NCBI GenBank assembly: GCA_015501585.1
Contig: JADNRY010000157.1
Coordinates: 83,230 to 147,229, forward strand
Direction of reading: 5' to 3'
DNA: 64,000 nucleotides
Source: Rhodocollybia butyracea
Lineage: Eukaryota; Basidiomycota; Agaricomycetes; Agaricales; Omphalotaceae
The first letter of the stretch is position 1, and each line of letters begins with the position of its first letter. This document shows, piece after piece, positions 10,725 through 23,042 of this stretch. The notes beneath the pieces are model-generated. The model was not told where the DNA came from and did not search any database. It was given only the letters and a program-made list of their open reading frames with translations. A program made the position numbers and the translations under genes.

Positions 10725-13540
10725 AACCAGAAATGTGACCTTCGAACTCGTTTCAAATGGTACTTTTACCCAGGCAAGGAAAACTTATATCTTTTCAGTG
10801 CAACCTAACACTATCGCCCGGAGGAATTCATGATTTACAAAGGGCTCATGTCTAGAGATGATGTTCCATTTCCAATGTTGCAAGATGTCCAGGTCAAATC
10901 TCAAATAATGGCCCAGCTTGCCTCAAAACTGCAACTTATCAAACATCTGCCCACCAAATCTTTTTGGAGGTTTGAAGAATGGCAGAAATGTGCACATTCC
11001 ACCATGCTAGCGGAACTTGAACAGGCACAAAAACAAAACCAACATGCCGAGGTGCACCTCATATGCCCGGTAAAGCTAGATAATAGCCTTTGACATGGGG
11101 GGGGGGGTGATGGTGTAGGCAGTTGTCATGTTGAACCACTATTGTACGGTAGCGGAATAAAAGCGCAATATTTCATGTGGACTTTGACAGAGGGATCACT
11201 CGGGTACCCGGAAAGGTAGTACCGAGATTGTGCGTATGCTGCCCCTGACTTTGCGCCACCTCCAAGCCGCCTCCTGAACGAACCATCTCCCACCCTACTC
11301 CCTCCCTTGCTTTCTGGTAAAATAAAGCTCACGTTATAAACTTACAACTATATGGCAGCCCCAGTATGTACATAAGGGCATGCACAAGTGACACCATCAT
11401 ATAGATAAGTCGTTTAAGTACAATGTTCTCTAAATTATTGTATGAAGAAACTCTTTTGGAATCATTCGAGAACTCCGGCAACACCTCTGAGGTGCAAGGA
11501 CATGTTTCAGACTTGAGAGTCAATGAATTTGAGCTTCCTAGAGGGTGCTATGGTGCAAGCAACTCACCATATAGAGGTCACAAGTATTAGGTACCCAATG
11601 TGTTAAGGTACTACCATATACCTACCTCTTACTGGAGTCTTCCTCATGCTACTACTACACTATACCTTATCATCTCCGAATCTTCAGTAGTTGCAGTTGA
11701 TAAATTATACATTGCTCGTACTATATTGTAAGTATCTGATAGTTTTCAATGTACAGCAGTCAAGGAAGCTCTCCATGTAAGTTAAACGACCATATATTGC
11801 TTTGTAGCTGTGCCAAACGACGAGGAGAGGTGAAGCTGGGAGCGTGTGAATGTACCGGAAAAGTTTACCGGTGCTTCCGCTTGTTGTCCCAAAAGGTGAA
11901 CAGAGGAATGGTATAATTTCCGAGTGGGTGCGGACCTCCCGGAAGCTCATGGTCAGGTACAGTCGTCCCTCTTCATGCCACAATTACGGCCAATATACTG
12001 ACAGTAGCTTAAAATATTCTTTCCTTGTGAAAAAGATGCAGTAAAACTCATGCTCACTATCTAAAACAGTGTGCTCAAGAAGGAACGACTTCATCTATAA
12101 GCTTGATATGCTGGCAGTAGAGTTGTGTACAGGATATCAACATAATAAGGCAAAATCAGAATTATTGAAAATGTTCAGCAGTCTTAAGCGGGTAACAAGT
12201 CTTTAAGGATGCAGGTAAGTACAACGACTTGCATGAATGTAAGTAACCTAGTATTAAGATTGTCAGACTGTTTCAATATAGCCAGATTTAATGTATAGTA
12301 GAGGACTTCTATAGATGGCCCCATTTCTCAAACACGAAGGCCATAGTACTAGCATTGCTCTCTTGAGCTCACTGTTTTGCATAGTGAGCACGAGTTTTAC
12401 TGTATCTCTTTCACAAGGGAAGAATATCCCAAGCTGTTCCTGCTATATTTGCATAAAATTTTGGCCTCAAGGGGGATGAATGCACCTCTTCATGAGATTC
12501 CGTGAGGTCCGCACCTAATCGGAAACTATCTCACTCCTCTGTTCACCGTTTGGGACAACGAGCGGAAGCACCGGCAAACCTTTCCGGTACATTCACACGC
12601 TCCCATCCTCACCTCTCCTCATCGTTCGGCACAGCTACAAAGCAATAGTTGGCCATATAAACTACATAGAGAGCCTCTTTGACTGCTCTACATCTAAAAC
12701 TACCAAATGCTTACAATATATGAGCAATGTATGAGTAATGTGTGATTTCTTAACTGCAACTACTACCGAAGATAAGATGGTAAGGTAGAATAAGGAAGGC
12801 TCCATTAAGAGTACCTTAAGGCATTGAACATTGGATAATTTTTATATGGGGAGTTGCGTGTACCATAGCACTCTTTATGAAGCTCAAATTCATTAACCGT
12901 ATGCTGGTGCTTCTGTGTCACTTTCTCTCATTTCCTGACGTTCTTGTGCCTCATAGGTATTTTCGGAGCCAACAGCCTCTCAAACGGTTTCGAGAGAGTC
13001 TGTTCGTACATTAATCTAGGTATATTTGGACAACATTGTGCAACTTATCTAAACAGTGGTCACTTATACACTATGTACAGGCCTGTCATACTGGGGCTGT
13101 ACAGTTGTAAGGTTATGACAGCGTGAGCTTTATATTAGGATACCAGAAAGCAAGGGAGGGCGTAGGACAGGAGATGGTTCATTCAGGAGGAGGCTTGGAG
13201 GCGGCGCAAAGTCAGGGGCGGCATACGCGCAATCTCGGTACTACCTTTCCGGGTATCCGAGTGATCCCTCATGTCAAAGTCCACATGAAATATTGCGCTT
13301 TTATTCCGCTACCGTACAATAGTGGTTCAACATGACAACTGCCTACACCATCACCCCCCCCATGTCAAAGGCTATTATCTAGCTTTACCGGGCATATGAG
13401 GTGCCGAGGTGCTCAAATTAGACGATCTGCTTACTGAATTTGAAAACAAATACTATGGCGTTGACAGGTATACTTGCTTGTGCAGCAAAAAGCACATGCA
13501 AGCTCCCAAGAAGTCGAAAACTCCTCTAAGGACCCTGTAG
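10725..13540 (+). pseudogene. ORF interrupted by the foldback element
   Basis: From about 10725 the frame encodes NQKCDLRTRFKWYFYPGKEN, then LYLFSAT, a TAA stop at 10806-10808, and EEFMIYKGLMSRDDVPFPML onward to QKQNQHAEV at 11054. There the 2.35-kb foldback element begins. After the second copy of the target duplication (13403-13412) the same frame resumes without a shift (LKLDDLLTEFENKYYGVDRY) and ends at a TAG at 13538-13540. So the reading frame existed before the insertion. The isolated TAA at 10806 is a second lesion. I do not recognise the family; upstream exons may lie at 10633-10710. Present product, if any, would be truncated shortly after entering the left arm of the element. Confidence 0.6.
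11056..13402. mobile_element. Foldback element, nearly full-length palindrome
   Basis: The left arm (11056 to about 12090) is repeated in reverse complement in the right arm (about 12345 to 13402), around a spacer of roughly 250 bp centred near 12230. The outer 280 bp of each arm are highly similar; the inner parts have diverged more, with small indels. Ends read ACCTCATATGCCCGG in both directions. The direct repeat GCCGAGGTGC flanks it exactly (11046-11055 and 13403-13412). A 10-bp duplication with very long inverted ends fits a Mutator-like foldback best; 8-9 bp readings are possible because the ends overlap the duplication by a base or two. No transposase frame is visible. A poly-G run lies at 11098-11107. 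Confidence 0.85.
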
Positions 13541-14345
13541 GTGGTCCATAAGTGGAAATCTATTCCCAAAACTGACTTAATAGGTAGAAATATTGATATC
13601 CGGTCTCCCAGCAAAGTTTCGTCGATGGCTTCGTTGGAAGTCGATTTAGGTGACTTCTAGATGTTCATATTATATTCCATTGCAGGTGCTTAGAGATAAC
13701 AAAGAATATCGGTGATTTATGGTGTATTTTAGACTGCCTATGAAATGCGACTGATTAAATGCAAATATTTTTTGGACTGTACTTACTTAATTGTATGATC
13801 TATAACTTGAAGATACATGGTGTACATGAGGACCTTGTAGGCCAGAATCCCAGCCGAACAGAAATGCCTTTGGTGTAGAGGTACCAAAATCTTTAAGCCA
13901 GATACACCCCTACCTACCTTGGTCGACAGAATCCAAAGGGTAGAAAGATACGAGACAAGACCGTTCTACCCATCCGCACCGCACACTCCCTGCTGATGAG
14001 CAGGTGTAGCAATGAAGTGACTCAACTGCAGAAGCACATCAGCCTTCATTAATGTGCGGTAACTTGAAATGAACTTACCAAGCCAAGGCAGTATTGCTAA
14101 TCCACACGGAGTAACAGGGAGTAACGCGCCTGAACTTCTATCCGTATGGTCAGCTTATTCCTGACTCTACGCATCGCACTCATCTACAAACTTATGGGAA
14201 CGGCACTCAATACAGACAGCCTCCCGCCACCATCCCTTCTTCGTCGTTTCAAACCACCACACCTCCCGTCGATCTTACCTCTGTTATTCAGCCTCCTCCT
14301 GCCATCACATCTTCCTCTAGTTCTCCCTCTTCAGGCCACGTACCT
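13541..14345. other. Intergenic / transposon 5' flank
   Basis: No exon or known motif is seen here. It probably includes the 5' non-coding part of the Plavaka element that follows, but I could not identify its terminal inverted repeat. The frame at 14146-14367 is Leu/Pro-rich low complexity and is not called as a gene. Confidence 0.4.
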
Positions 14346-17300
14346 GTGGCCAACCCTGATGTTGTGAACTCGGAAACTCGTAATCCATTTTCGATCATCG
14401 AGGAGGAAGTAGTTACACGGATGTTTGCCGTTTCTCAATCTGTCACCCCGTTGTCCTTTATCAACACTCCAAGCAAAAATACCCCCTTCATGCTCCCTGA
14501 TCCCGAATCTTTGACAGAAGCAAACATCGGGTACTTTGCTTTGCGTTCCAGAGAGTTCGGCAATCGAGATTTTCTGGAGCATGAAATTTGGCTCTGCACT
14601 CTGCTATCAGAAATACGGATGATGCAGCGGGGGGTGGATGGTAATGGGGATGGAGACGATGCCAGTAGGTTAGAAGATATAGTGATGGATGCTCTTGTCG
14701 ATTTACATCACCATAAAAAGAGACAATGGGATGAACAGGCGGACCCGCTGGGAGCTCCGATCATCGATAATCGTAAGTTGACTATAGTACTACACATGAC
14801 TCTTTTACTTATTCTTGCCTTCTCAGGGGCCTACTTTCGCTTAAACACTCGGTTTTCCCCGGTCCTCGAGACTGTATATCTAGCAGTGGCAATCTGCTAT
14901 CTTGTTCTTCGAATTCCAGTTCGTGATGTGTGAATCATACTGGCATCCTACCGCAGTATATTACGAGCCCTGAAAAGCCTGGATACAGTCCAGGCAGTCC
15001 CAAAGGATGTACACACTGTCATCGCTCACTACAATCTTACCCCCCACTGTCACGCTTACGTCGCATGTCCGAAATGCTACAAACTACACCCGTATTCTTC
15101 CGAAGTCATCAAGCGTAACGAGGAGTCGTACACCGCTACAAAAAGCTTGGATCAATGTCAGGATTGTGCCACGGTGTTGTGGCGTGTCCGCAAAATTGGC
15201 ACTCGCAGTTATATTGTCCCTATCAGAAAGCAACTTTTCCAAGACTTTAAACAGTGGCTTGGAAGGATGCTTAGTGTTCCAAGTTTTGAAGACGCTATTC
15301 AGAACCATCTATCGACATCCCACTCATCTGGTGACGACACACAGAACAATATTCGAGACTCGCCCGTCTTTAATACGATCCCTAGACCTGATGGGCAGCC
15401 GTTTATGTCGAACGATCCAGGTTCACAAGACCTATGGTTAATGTTCAGTCTAGGAGTTGATGGCTTCCATCCTTTTCATCAGTGCACTGCGCATGCATCA
15501 ATCACTTCCACTGCCATATACATGACATGCGTGTCGTTGCCAGAACATCTCCGGTATAAAAGGGAAAACATGTTCCTTGTGACTGTCATGAACGGAAAAA
15601 CCCATTCATGAGAGTCTCAGTCACGCTTTAGATTGGGTGGTCGATGCGATACTTCCCTTTTGGCAGGGTATCTTATTTGCAAAGACTTTCAAATATAGCT
15701 TTGGGCGCAGGGTATCTGCAGTCCTGGTTCCGGTTGTATGTGATGCAGATGCAGCTCACCCAGTATCGGGTTTCCCCTCTCATTCCCACACTTTCTTCTG
15801 TACGCGCTGCCTGCTGCGTAAAACCGATATAAACAATCTTGATATTGACAGCTGGCCTAAACACGACATTGTTGAACATCGACGTCGGGCACTTGAATGG
15901 CTTAATGCTAGTCCTGCCGAACGCGAAAAGATTACGAAGGAGTATGGAGTGCGTTACACACCTTTATTGCGTCTTCCATATTGGGATGCAATTGCCTATA
16001 CAATTATTGACAGTATGCATATGGGACTGTTGGGCCTTTTTGAAACTCACATTCGCAATATATGGGGTATCAAAGGTGATGCTGGTGGCAGAAAAAAAGG
16101 TCACCAGAGACAAACTTGTATTGCCCAATTCTACTCTGCGCGCAATATGGGATCGTATTCGCGACGCTACTGATCTGAATGCTCTGCAACTTTGGCTCAC
16201 CAAGAATTTGGACAAGGACACTGTTTTGTATCTGTGCTCAAGCATTCCAGATATGAGGGTTGCAAAAGTCGGCAACAAGGACAACCTGATCAAATTTTTT
16301 GGTGGACTGGGTATGGCCTTTCCGTTTCGCAGTATTCTATTCTGACAAATTATTTAGAGCTCGGTTGATTGTGCAAAAATTCCAACTATTCCCCCGCTGC
16401 AGTATCCATCTAGCAAACAAGAGACGGGGCATGACAATAGGAAACGAAACGAAACCGTAGGCGTGTATTATTATCCCTCGAGATGCAGTTAACAGCTCAG
16501 GGCTAGGATTCTCACTCGCGTAGTTCATCGCGCAGTTCATCGCAGTCACGTGGTTCATCTGTCACTTCCGAATCCGATGTTTCTGCGTCTGGATCGACGG
16601 GACTACCCGAAGCTGACACAGTGCCCCATATAGATCAGACCACTAGAGGAATATTAGAACCTAGATTTGAGACGATAAAGAGTGACCTTGAAGATACCCA
16701 GAATATGGAGCCCACCTCGAAAATCCTTCCCCGCAGTCTATCACTAGGTTTCCTTCAAGCAATGTGTGAAGACTTGAGTATCAAGTTTCGTGTTAAGCAA
16801 CCCGGGCATACCGGACGAAGCGATACTAAAGCTCAGTTGAGGGAATGTCTGGATATATGGGTAAATGAAACTTTGCCTATGCTGAACTGCACTAATTCAG
16901 GAGTTGTAGCGACGCAACTCCCGCGCCTCTAGAAACGTGTCTCTGCCCAATACCGAGGAAATTTATGACAGTGAAACACTTACGCTGCAGAGGCAAAGAT
17001 TTGAAGAAGACCCGACGTACAGTTTCGGCAGAAATGCTCAGCAGGTAACTAAACCTATTCTTACTCAACTGTGTGAAGAGTATATGATACCTGTACCTGC
17101 AACTGGAACAAAGACAGATTTGGTAGAACAACTGCTTCTTTGGGTAAATATAGCTTCTATATATTGCTCTGTTCCACTCTAACAACTGTTCAACTTTCTA
17201 GCGCAACGAATATCATAGCCACATCAAAGTCACTGAGACCTGGACTCATACAGTCATTGATGACCAACTGAGACAGGAAGTCAAGACCGATATGCAGCGT

Positions 17301-18600
17301 ACAATTCTTCCAACTTGGATGAATGCAGCACCTCTGGAGTGGGGAACGCCTAGTGGGGGATGACTCAGTGCTGACCATTGGAACGTACTTTGCTCCATTC
17401 ACCTTGTGGTTACCCTCATCCGGGTATGGGCTTACGACGAGGATACCACGAAGCTGCCCTACCTTTACAACTTCACTCATCTAGTCAAAGGGGTCCATAT
17501 ACTCTTTCTTCGCTCGACGTCCCCGGCGCTGATTGAACAATACACGAGCCACATGCTGGAATATCTGAAGGCCTATTGCAGTTGTTTCCGGATATCCAGC
17601 TTGCTCCAAATCATCACTACAGGTTACATATGGAGAGTTTATGGAAAGCATGGGTCCAAATCACTCCCGAAACACTTTCGCCACTGAACGAATCAATGGG
17701 TACCTGCAGGACACCGACACCAACCATATTCAAGGTATACATATTTGCTTTCTGGGTATCTTGGCTGAAACTCTACAACAGGTCAGACCGAGAACACCAT
17801 GCTAATATTGTATGGTCGCCGTGCCTCTCTTGAACTGTTATTGAATACTCGCGTTGAACTACAGGAGTCTGTATCAGAGGTTCTGGAAGTAATGGAAACA
17901 ATCTCTGCTGAAGATCATCGCGGAGTGTTTGCAGATACAGATCTCTCAGCCTGGGCGGCAACCAAATTCAAATCAACATCTTCCAGCCTTTCCAGTACTG
18001 AATTACAGGATGTGCACCAATATCTTTGTGCCCGTTATCAGATTAATTATTCGGCAAATATCGTAACTTCCCAAGTGGCAGAAGTGGATGGGGTGGCTAT
18101 CGGGAGAGTCATCTACTCGCCAGTCAAACGACAGCACCGAAACTGTTCAGTTATTATTGAGCCGGAGTCAGGCGTATATTATGCTGCTCTAATTCAACGT
18201 CTCTTCTACCATTCGCATATAGATCCCAGCAACCCCACTGTACCGGTATCTGAGCCTTATATGGCTGTGGATATTGTGGACTCTATGGAAGATAAGATTC
18301 AGGACTGGTATCGTCATTTCCAGCTTGGGTGGCTCTGTCCTGACCCAGAGGATCCCTTGACTAAACTATGGCGGAGAGTGCTACCTCTTCAATTTGCAAA
18401 GTCGCACTTCATGAAAACAGCGTTCAAAATACAAGATCAGCCTGTCATTCATGTGTATCCAATACCTAAAGTAAGTTGTAGTTTGCACTCGTTCATTTCC
18501 GACTGTTGTATTCCTGATTTTCAGCTATTCGACGGTGTGGAAGGTAGGCCAACCATCAGCAAGTTGGTTTAGATGGTTTAGATATCGGTACGCAACCGTC
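14100..18600 (+). mobile_element. Plavaka / CACTA-like DNA transposon, ends not defined
   Basis: The coding remnant described at 14346-18572 defines the body of this element. I looked for CAC-type terminal inverted repeats with 2-3 bp duplications in 13.5-14.3 kb and 18.5-19.1 kb and did not find a clear pair. The right limit must lie before the Hook-family gene, whose 3' end is near 19144. Confidence 0.55.
14346..18572 (+). pseudogene. Tnp2/Plavaka-type transposase, decayed
   Basis: The order of motifs fits the Tnp2 family of CACTA-like elements. 14964-15611 encodes AVPKDVHTVIAHYNL followed by a zinc-finger-like CPKCY and CQDC pair, then LWLMFSLGVDGFHPFHQ. After a one-base shift in the A-run at about 15594-15599 the frame continues as SLSHALDWVVDAILPFWQ, VCDADAAHPVSGFPSHSHTF with FCTRCLLRK, and DSMHMGLLGLFETHIRNIWG. 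A second shift in the A7 run at about 16092-16098 leads to a frame ending at 16345. Two SAP-like helical repeats follow (16740-16900 and 17040-17160), then the C-terminal part (HHYRLHMESLWKAW, about 17600-17700) and a last long frame 17799-18572. The N-terminal frame 14346-14933 belongs to the same gene. At least two shifts make it inactive unless these are sequencing errors. Confidence 0.8.
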
Positions 18601-19143
18601 CTCCCGATATTCATACTCTTTACCGATTCGGACAGGAATCGGAGGTCTTTTGGCATGTACTATACGTATGGTCCTCATCACCATACCATTTCGTCTGGGC
18701 AGTTCACCCGACGATACATTATAGAGTACTTATTTATTCGTTATGCAGCTAGCACGAGCTTTGGTGCCACTCTATCACCGGTTTCTGAGGACAAATTTCA
18801 TTGGTGCATTAGTTCTCGTTCCAATAAGGACATCAAAGATGTCGTTACGGAAATTAGTAGGGTGAGTGCCCGCGCTAAAGTACAGGTGAGCCGCTCGAGT
18901 ATAGTCGAAACGCTCACCGAATGTATCAATACAGAGCATCGGTATCAGTGCCACCAGGCTACACTTGATTCCTTGCAATTGATAACTATCCCACTGGGTG
19001 GTTTTTTTCTGTCTCACATAATATTCGAGTTGAACATGCGTCCAGTAACTGACAACAAATCCCTCGTTGGATGGCACGCTTTCACATTAAGTAACAGAAC
19101 ATCTAGTCTTAGAGATGGTTATTTAATCGGAAATGAGACAATC
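18600..19143. other. Open frames of unknown status between transposase and Hook gene
   Basis: A plus-strand frame (18535-19149, with FHWCISSRSNKDIKDVVTEI) and a minus-strand frame (18775-19077) overlap here. The plus-strand frame continues that of no recognised protein. It could be the 3' end of the transposon or an unrelated gene, and I cannot choose. Confidence 0.3.
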
Positions 19144-21413
19144 TATTAGCGACGCTTCCAGTCCTTTTCCTCCAGATTCATTTTTGAACGACCGTGGGTA
19201 TGGATGCCCCCACCAGTTATGTAGTCCATTAGAAGTTCCGATCCTACCCTGTACTGATTCTGTAGACTCTCACTTGTCCCCGATGCTTTTTCCAAAGCTC
19301 GCTGCTTGGTTGAGCTCCTGCTCCTAGACTAGGCACTATTACTCACTGCATTCAATGTTTCACTTCTTTGGCTATCCGACTCTGAACGCTTTTGATCATA
19401 TAGACGGAGTAAGCGTTGCTTGAGACCTTCTGGTAAATCTTTTCCAAGCAATGAGTCACGGAAACTGAACGATTAACGGTGAGGCAAAAATTGGACCAGA
19501 TGTGAGTAACTTGAACCAACCTCGAGTGGACACTACTACGTCCATCGAAATCTACACCCGTTTTGTCTTCCCGATAAGAAGCTTGACTGGATCCAGCTTG
19601 ATTCTTGAACTCTGAGCATTTTTTGTGTGCAAGTCCAGTTCAATGTTCATTCGAGCTTATAAGGAAATACATGCACGGAACTGATTTTGGACCTTGTCTT
19701 CAATGCGTCTGTCCATTGTTGCGAAAGCCGCAGTCAAATCATTTGGCAGGTATGTGAAATCTGGTGTCTCTGATCTGTGAGTAATAACATGAGCCTTGGA
19801 ATGACTGGAATATCAAGTAGGAATATCAATCATTGACCTATTAGCCCTTTCCATTTGAGCGTCATCTATATCCATAATGGACCAGAGTTTGGTCCCCAGT
19901 AGCTCGTGGACCAAGCTGCTATCCGAAGACGAGCCTATTCTTGATTGTTCCATTGCCTCAAGATCATTCTCGTGCTCCTCCATGACATACATAAGTTCGA
20001 CTTCTGTCTGTTTAAGTTCAGACTCCAGTGACACCATGTCCCGTTCTTTCTGTTTGAGTTCAAGCTCCAGAATATCTATATTCTGTCTATAAAGTGCTGC
20101 TTGTTGTTCCAAGTCAGTAACACGTTTCTTGTTAAACTCTAGCGAAGGTTTCATCGATGCAAGCTTGACCTGAAAAGACTCGTTATGGGTCAGTAGAGTC
20201 CCATTTTGAACCTCTAGGTTCTAGACAGAAAATTCAGCCATGAATCAAAGTCAAATAGGTCTTATAACCTTGATGCGTTGTCGTGCCTCGGATGCCTCCT
20301 GCCGTTTCTTCTCATATCTTTTCTGTAAACTTTCCAAATCACTTGAGTGGGTGAGTCAGGATCGGGGGGACCAGGGGTCGGAAATAGAGTTACAATGCTT
20401 ACCATGTCAGTTGGTTGTTGACTATGGTCATTTGATCTCCCTCTGCTTGCAACTCTTTAATTTTATGTGTTAGGTCAACAACTAATTTATTTTGCTCAGA
20501 GAGTTTAGATTCCACTTGTTGGTATTCTTCTTCGCGAACTTCCCTAAGTCTCTCATCAGCCAGTGAAGGGATCTATATGAAAAACTCACAGTTGCGTTTG
20601 TAGCGTTTGTAACTGAGTAACATTACGGCGCAATTTTTCATCCATAGCGTCACTTTCCTTCTGGTTTCTTGTCAACTGGTCCCGTATCTCCGATAATGCA
20701 TCTTCATACTCCTCCTTGAGGTAGGGATCCTCACGGGGCAATCCTTTATACGACTGAGCGACAGATATCGAGTTTCTGTGAGTAGGTGTTCAGTTTGCTC
20801 TAAGATGTAGGGTTTGGGCATACTTATGTACTGACTGGGACAATTGTCCGTTGACCTAGGTTTCATTAGTGTCGATAGCGCCGTACACCGCAGCTCCAGA
20901 AGACTTACTTGTTCAATGGCCCTCATGAGGTACATTTGGTCTTCTTCGGGTAGGATTTGTATCTTTTTGATGAATTCTCGGTTCTTCAGGCAATACATGC
21001 CGATCGCGAGGATCTGTTTGCACAGCTTAAGCGCAGCAAGGATATCATTGTCTCTTGCCAAAGCTATCAGCTGTGGTAGTTCGAGAGAACTAATATCTTT
21101 CTTGAGAATATCAGTGAAATACTGCTTCATCAGATTATACAACTGGCTGAGTTCTGCAAAATGTTTCGTCCATTGGTCTGTAGGAGGAGGAACAGGTGTT
21201 TTAAAATGTTCCGGGTCACTGTTTCGCAAAATTTAGCATTTTGACGAGTCAGACGGTTGGTTGAACTTGAACGCACGCAAGATTCAAGAAAGTGAATAAA
21301 GTTTGTGCTCCATACGCGTCTGTTAAACTGGCAACAGATTTTTTGGTGGTCAAAGAGAAAAATCGCTGGAATGAAGCTATTTCGAGTTCCTTGGATATAA
21401 AAAAGCTGTCCAT
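19144..21413 (-). CDS. Hook-family coiled-coil protein (dynein adaptor-like)
   Basis: Exon 1 (21413-21277) starts MDSFFISKELEIASFQRFFS and reads SLTDAYGAQTLFTFLNLA; exon 2 (21218-20909, joined in phase through a GTGCGT-AG intron) gives DPEHF and then the helical Hook N-terminal domain, with QLIALARDNDILAALKLCKQ and REFIKKIQILPEEDQMYLMR followed by AIEQ. This matches the calponin-homology-like Hook domain that binds dynein light intermediate chain. Later exons are long coiled coil: EEYEDALSEIRDQLTRNQKE (from 20753), DERLREVREEEYQQVESKLS, DLEQQAALYRQNIDILELEL, and near 19400 GLKQRLLRLYDQKRSESDSQ. A stop near 19144-19146 (KDWKRR) closes the last frame. In fungi Hook links early endosomes to dynein. 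Exon borders after exon 2 are not all resolved, and the C terminus does not look like the usual cargo-binding region. Confidence 0.75.
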
Positions 21414-21776
21414 TGAGTGGTTCGCCGTTGCGTTGTTGGAGTCAAGTGATAAGCTTGTCACATGCTCACCCTGAATGTGGCCAAAGCGTTGCATACTATT
21501 ACCCAAGATATTTACACATTACATCTTCCTTTTATATACTTCGTTATAACTTTGTAAGCAAATAGGACCCACCAACATATGTGAGGCCCAACGTCAGTCT
21601 CAAAGAATCTACTCAGATCTATCTAGGACTTCGAGTACATGGTATCATGGTTAGTTCAAAACCGGCCTAAGTAATCCCAAACGACGGACGCATTGGCTCA
21701 CATCATTCATTGCTTTGTTTTCACATATATGTTCTTCGAGCTCCTGAACTTTTGGTCAATTATAACCACTACAAAT

Positions 21777-22289
21777 TTAATCGCTGGTATCAACATGTAC
21801 TCCCTCTCTCTTATTCGTCTTCTCTGTGTTGCGCTTTCCACTGATTATAGCATCCAATTCAGCCACCGCTTCGTCAAACTTTTTCTCGGTTCTGGAAGGA
21901 ATGTCTGGGAACCCAAGGTGATCAACATTGTAGAGAAATGCCTCCAGATATTTGCGGCTTCTTTCAGCTGCCAAAGCCCGTAGAATTTCCGGGAGCAAGC
22001 TGTTTGAGTATTTCACCTTGCGAGCACGCAGGATTGCAAGCTACAATGACAAACAGTTCGTGGGCAATGAAGTACTGGTGGAAATTCTCGCCTGAGATAA
22101 AGAAACCAAGCGTACCTGTTTAACCAATGCCCAAATGATCAAAATAACTATCAAAACAAACAGGAATTTGATGACATTTGTTAGATCCACCTCGATTTTA
22201 TCAGGGGGAGGAGCTTGTACTATGGTGGAACCAGGAGAGGAAACTCGTAGAAAAGCATGTCGAAAAATTTCAAGGACTAAAGACGGCAT
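21777..22289 (-). CDS. Family X membrane protein, copy 1 (145 aa)
   Basis: Two exons: 22289-22116 (58 codons) and 22040-21777, separated by a 75-nt intron (GTACGC...GTAG) in phase 0. Exon 1 ends in a hydrophobic segment, KFLFVLIVILIIWALVKQ, so there is one membrane segment at about residues 41-56 with an Ala/Pro-rich N-terminal tail before it. Exon 2 is helical and charged and contains KKFDEAVAELDAIISGKR. The layout, with the intron immediately after the membrane segment and a (F)DE(A/S)VAEL(D/N)xII motif, is shared with the genes at 31705-32253 and 25467-26032. No known domain recognised. It is divergent from the Y gene at 22429 with 139 bp between the start codons, so a shared promoter is likely. 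Confidence 0.65.
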
Positions 22290-22428
22290 CCTGATGAAGT
22301 TTAAGGGATGGAAATATAGCTATTGATATAGATTTTATACGATTGAAGCGTGTTCAAAACGTGTGTGCTTGGCTCGGCTATATCACGCAAAATATGAATA
22401 CTATGGTTTTGTCTACTTCATTACTACG
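22290..22428. promoter_or_regulatory. Short intergenic region between divergent X and Y genes
   Basis: Only 139 bp separate the two start codons. The sequence is AT-rich with GATATAGATTTTATACG (TATA-like) at about 22325. By position it should hold the promoters of both genes. No repeated operator-like motif is obvious. Confidence 0.4.
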
Positions 22429-23042
22429 ATGAGCTCCGCTGAACCTGCTCAAGGTATCGAAGAGGGCAGAATGATAGCTTTCACCTCCATGGTCCATCGC
22501 CTGCGCAACATCGTTGTCGATTTGACATCGGCATCTAATGAAAATGTGAGCAGACATATTGTTCTGCTCTGTTTGGATGGGCTCATGTTGGGCAGGACCG
22601 AGGAAAAACTGTTCAAGATGCATTGTTCGATGCCAGATCACTCGTCGACGAGACCAGCTTGACACTGATAGGTATAGAGGGAAGCATTAGCTCCATAAAT
22701 ATACAGGTAAATTTTACTCTCCAGTTTTGTTATAAACGCGATTACACAGAACTTCAGCTGATCCAGATCCGGCTGCTTATCTTCTTGCTTAAAGTCCACG
22801 CTGATTTTGAAAGAATCGGAGGTGATGAACATAACCTTGGGTCCTTAGTCGATGATATCTCAGAAAAAGTGGTTGGATACGTTGACGCTATGAGTAGTGG
22901 GAACGTCAGCCCTGGATCAGCCGGAGGAAGCGTTGATCCAAACCAAGGGGTTGAGGTACCGACACTAACCACTGAGCCTTCATCTGGTGGAGAGGATTTT
23001 CCGGGGGCACTACTCCAAGCCTCGGATAATCGGGACTGGTGA
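22429..23042 (+). CDS. Family Y helical protein, copy 1 (170 aa)
   Basis: Three exons join cleanly in phase 0: 22429-22545 (39 codons, MSSAEPAQGIEEGRMIAFTS), 22596-22706 (37 codons), 22758-23042 (94 codons plus stop), with introns of 50 and 51 nt. The third exon holds QIRLLIFLLKVHADF and an acidic helix LVDDISEKVVGYVDAM, then a Ser/Gly/Pro linker. The same exon structure and sequence occur in the gene at 30270-31313. After the TGA at 23040-23042 the same frame continues as PMSFSSFLLRLGYVPYEFLL, which resembles the hydrophobic C-terminal part of the second copy, so this copy may have lost its membrane anchor through a stop mutation. Function unknown. Confidence 0.65.

Noticed and set aside
11126..13335. 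Mirror-image frames in the two foldback arms that share the peptide VHMKYCAFIPLPYNSGST
   Set aside because: They are the same sequence read in both arms of the inverted repeat; both are short with no domain, so shared coding is a by-product of the palindrome.
13700..14345. Terminal inverted repeat of the Plavaka element
   Set aside because: No CAC-type end with a matching inverted partner near 18.6-19.1 kb could be found by eye.
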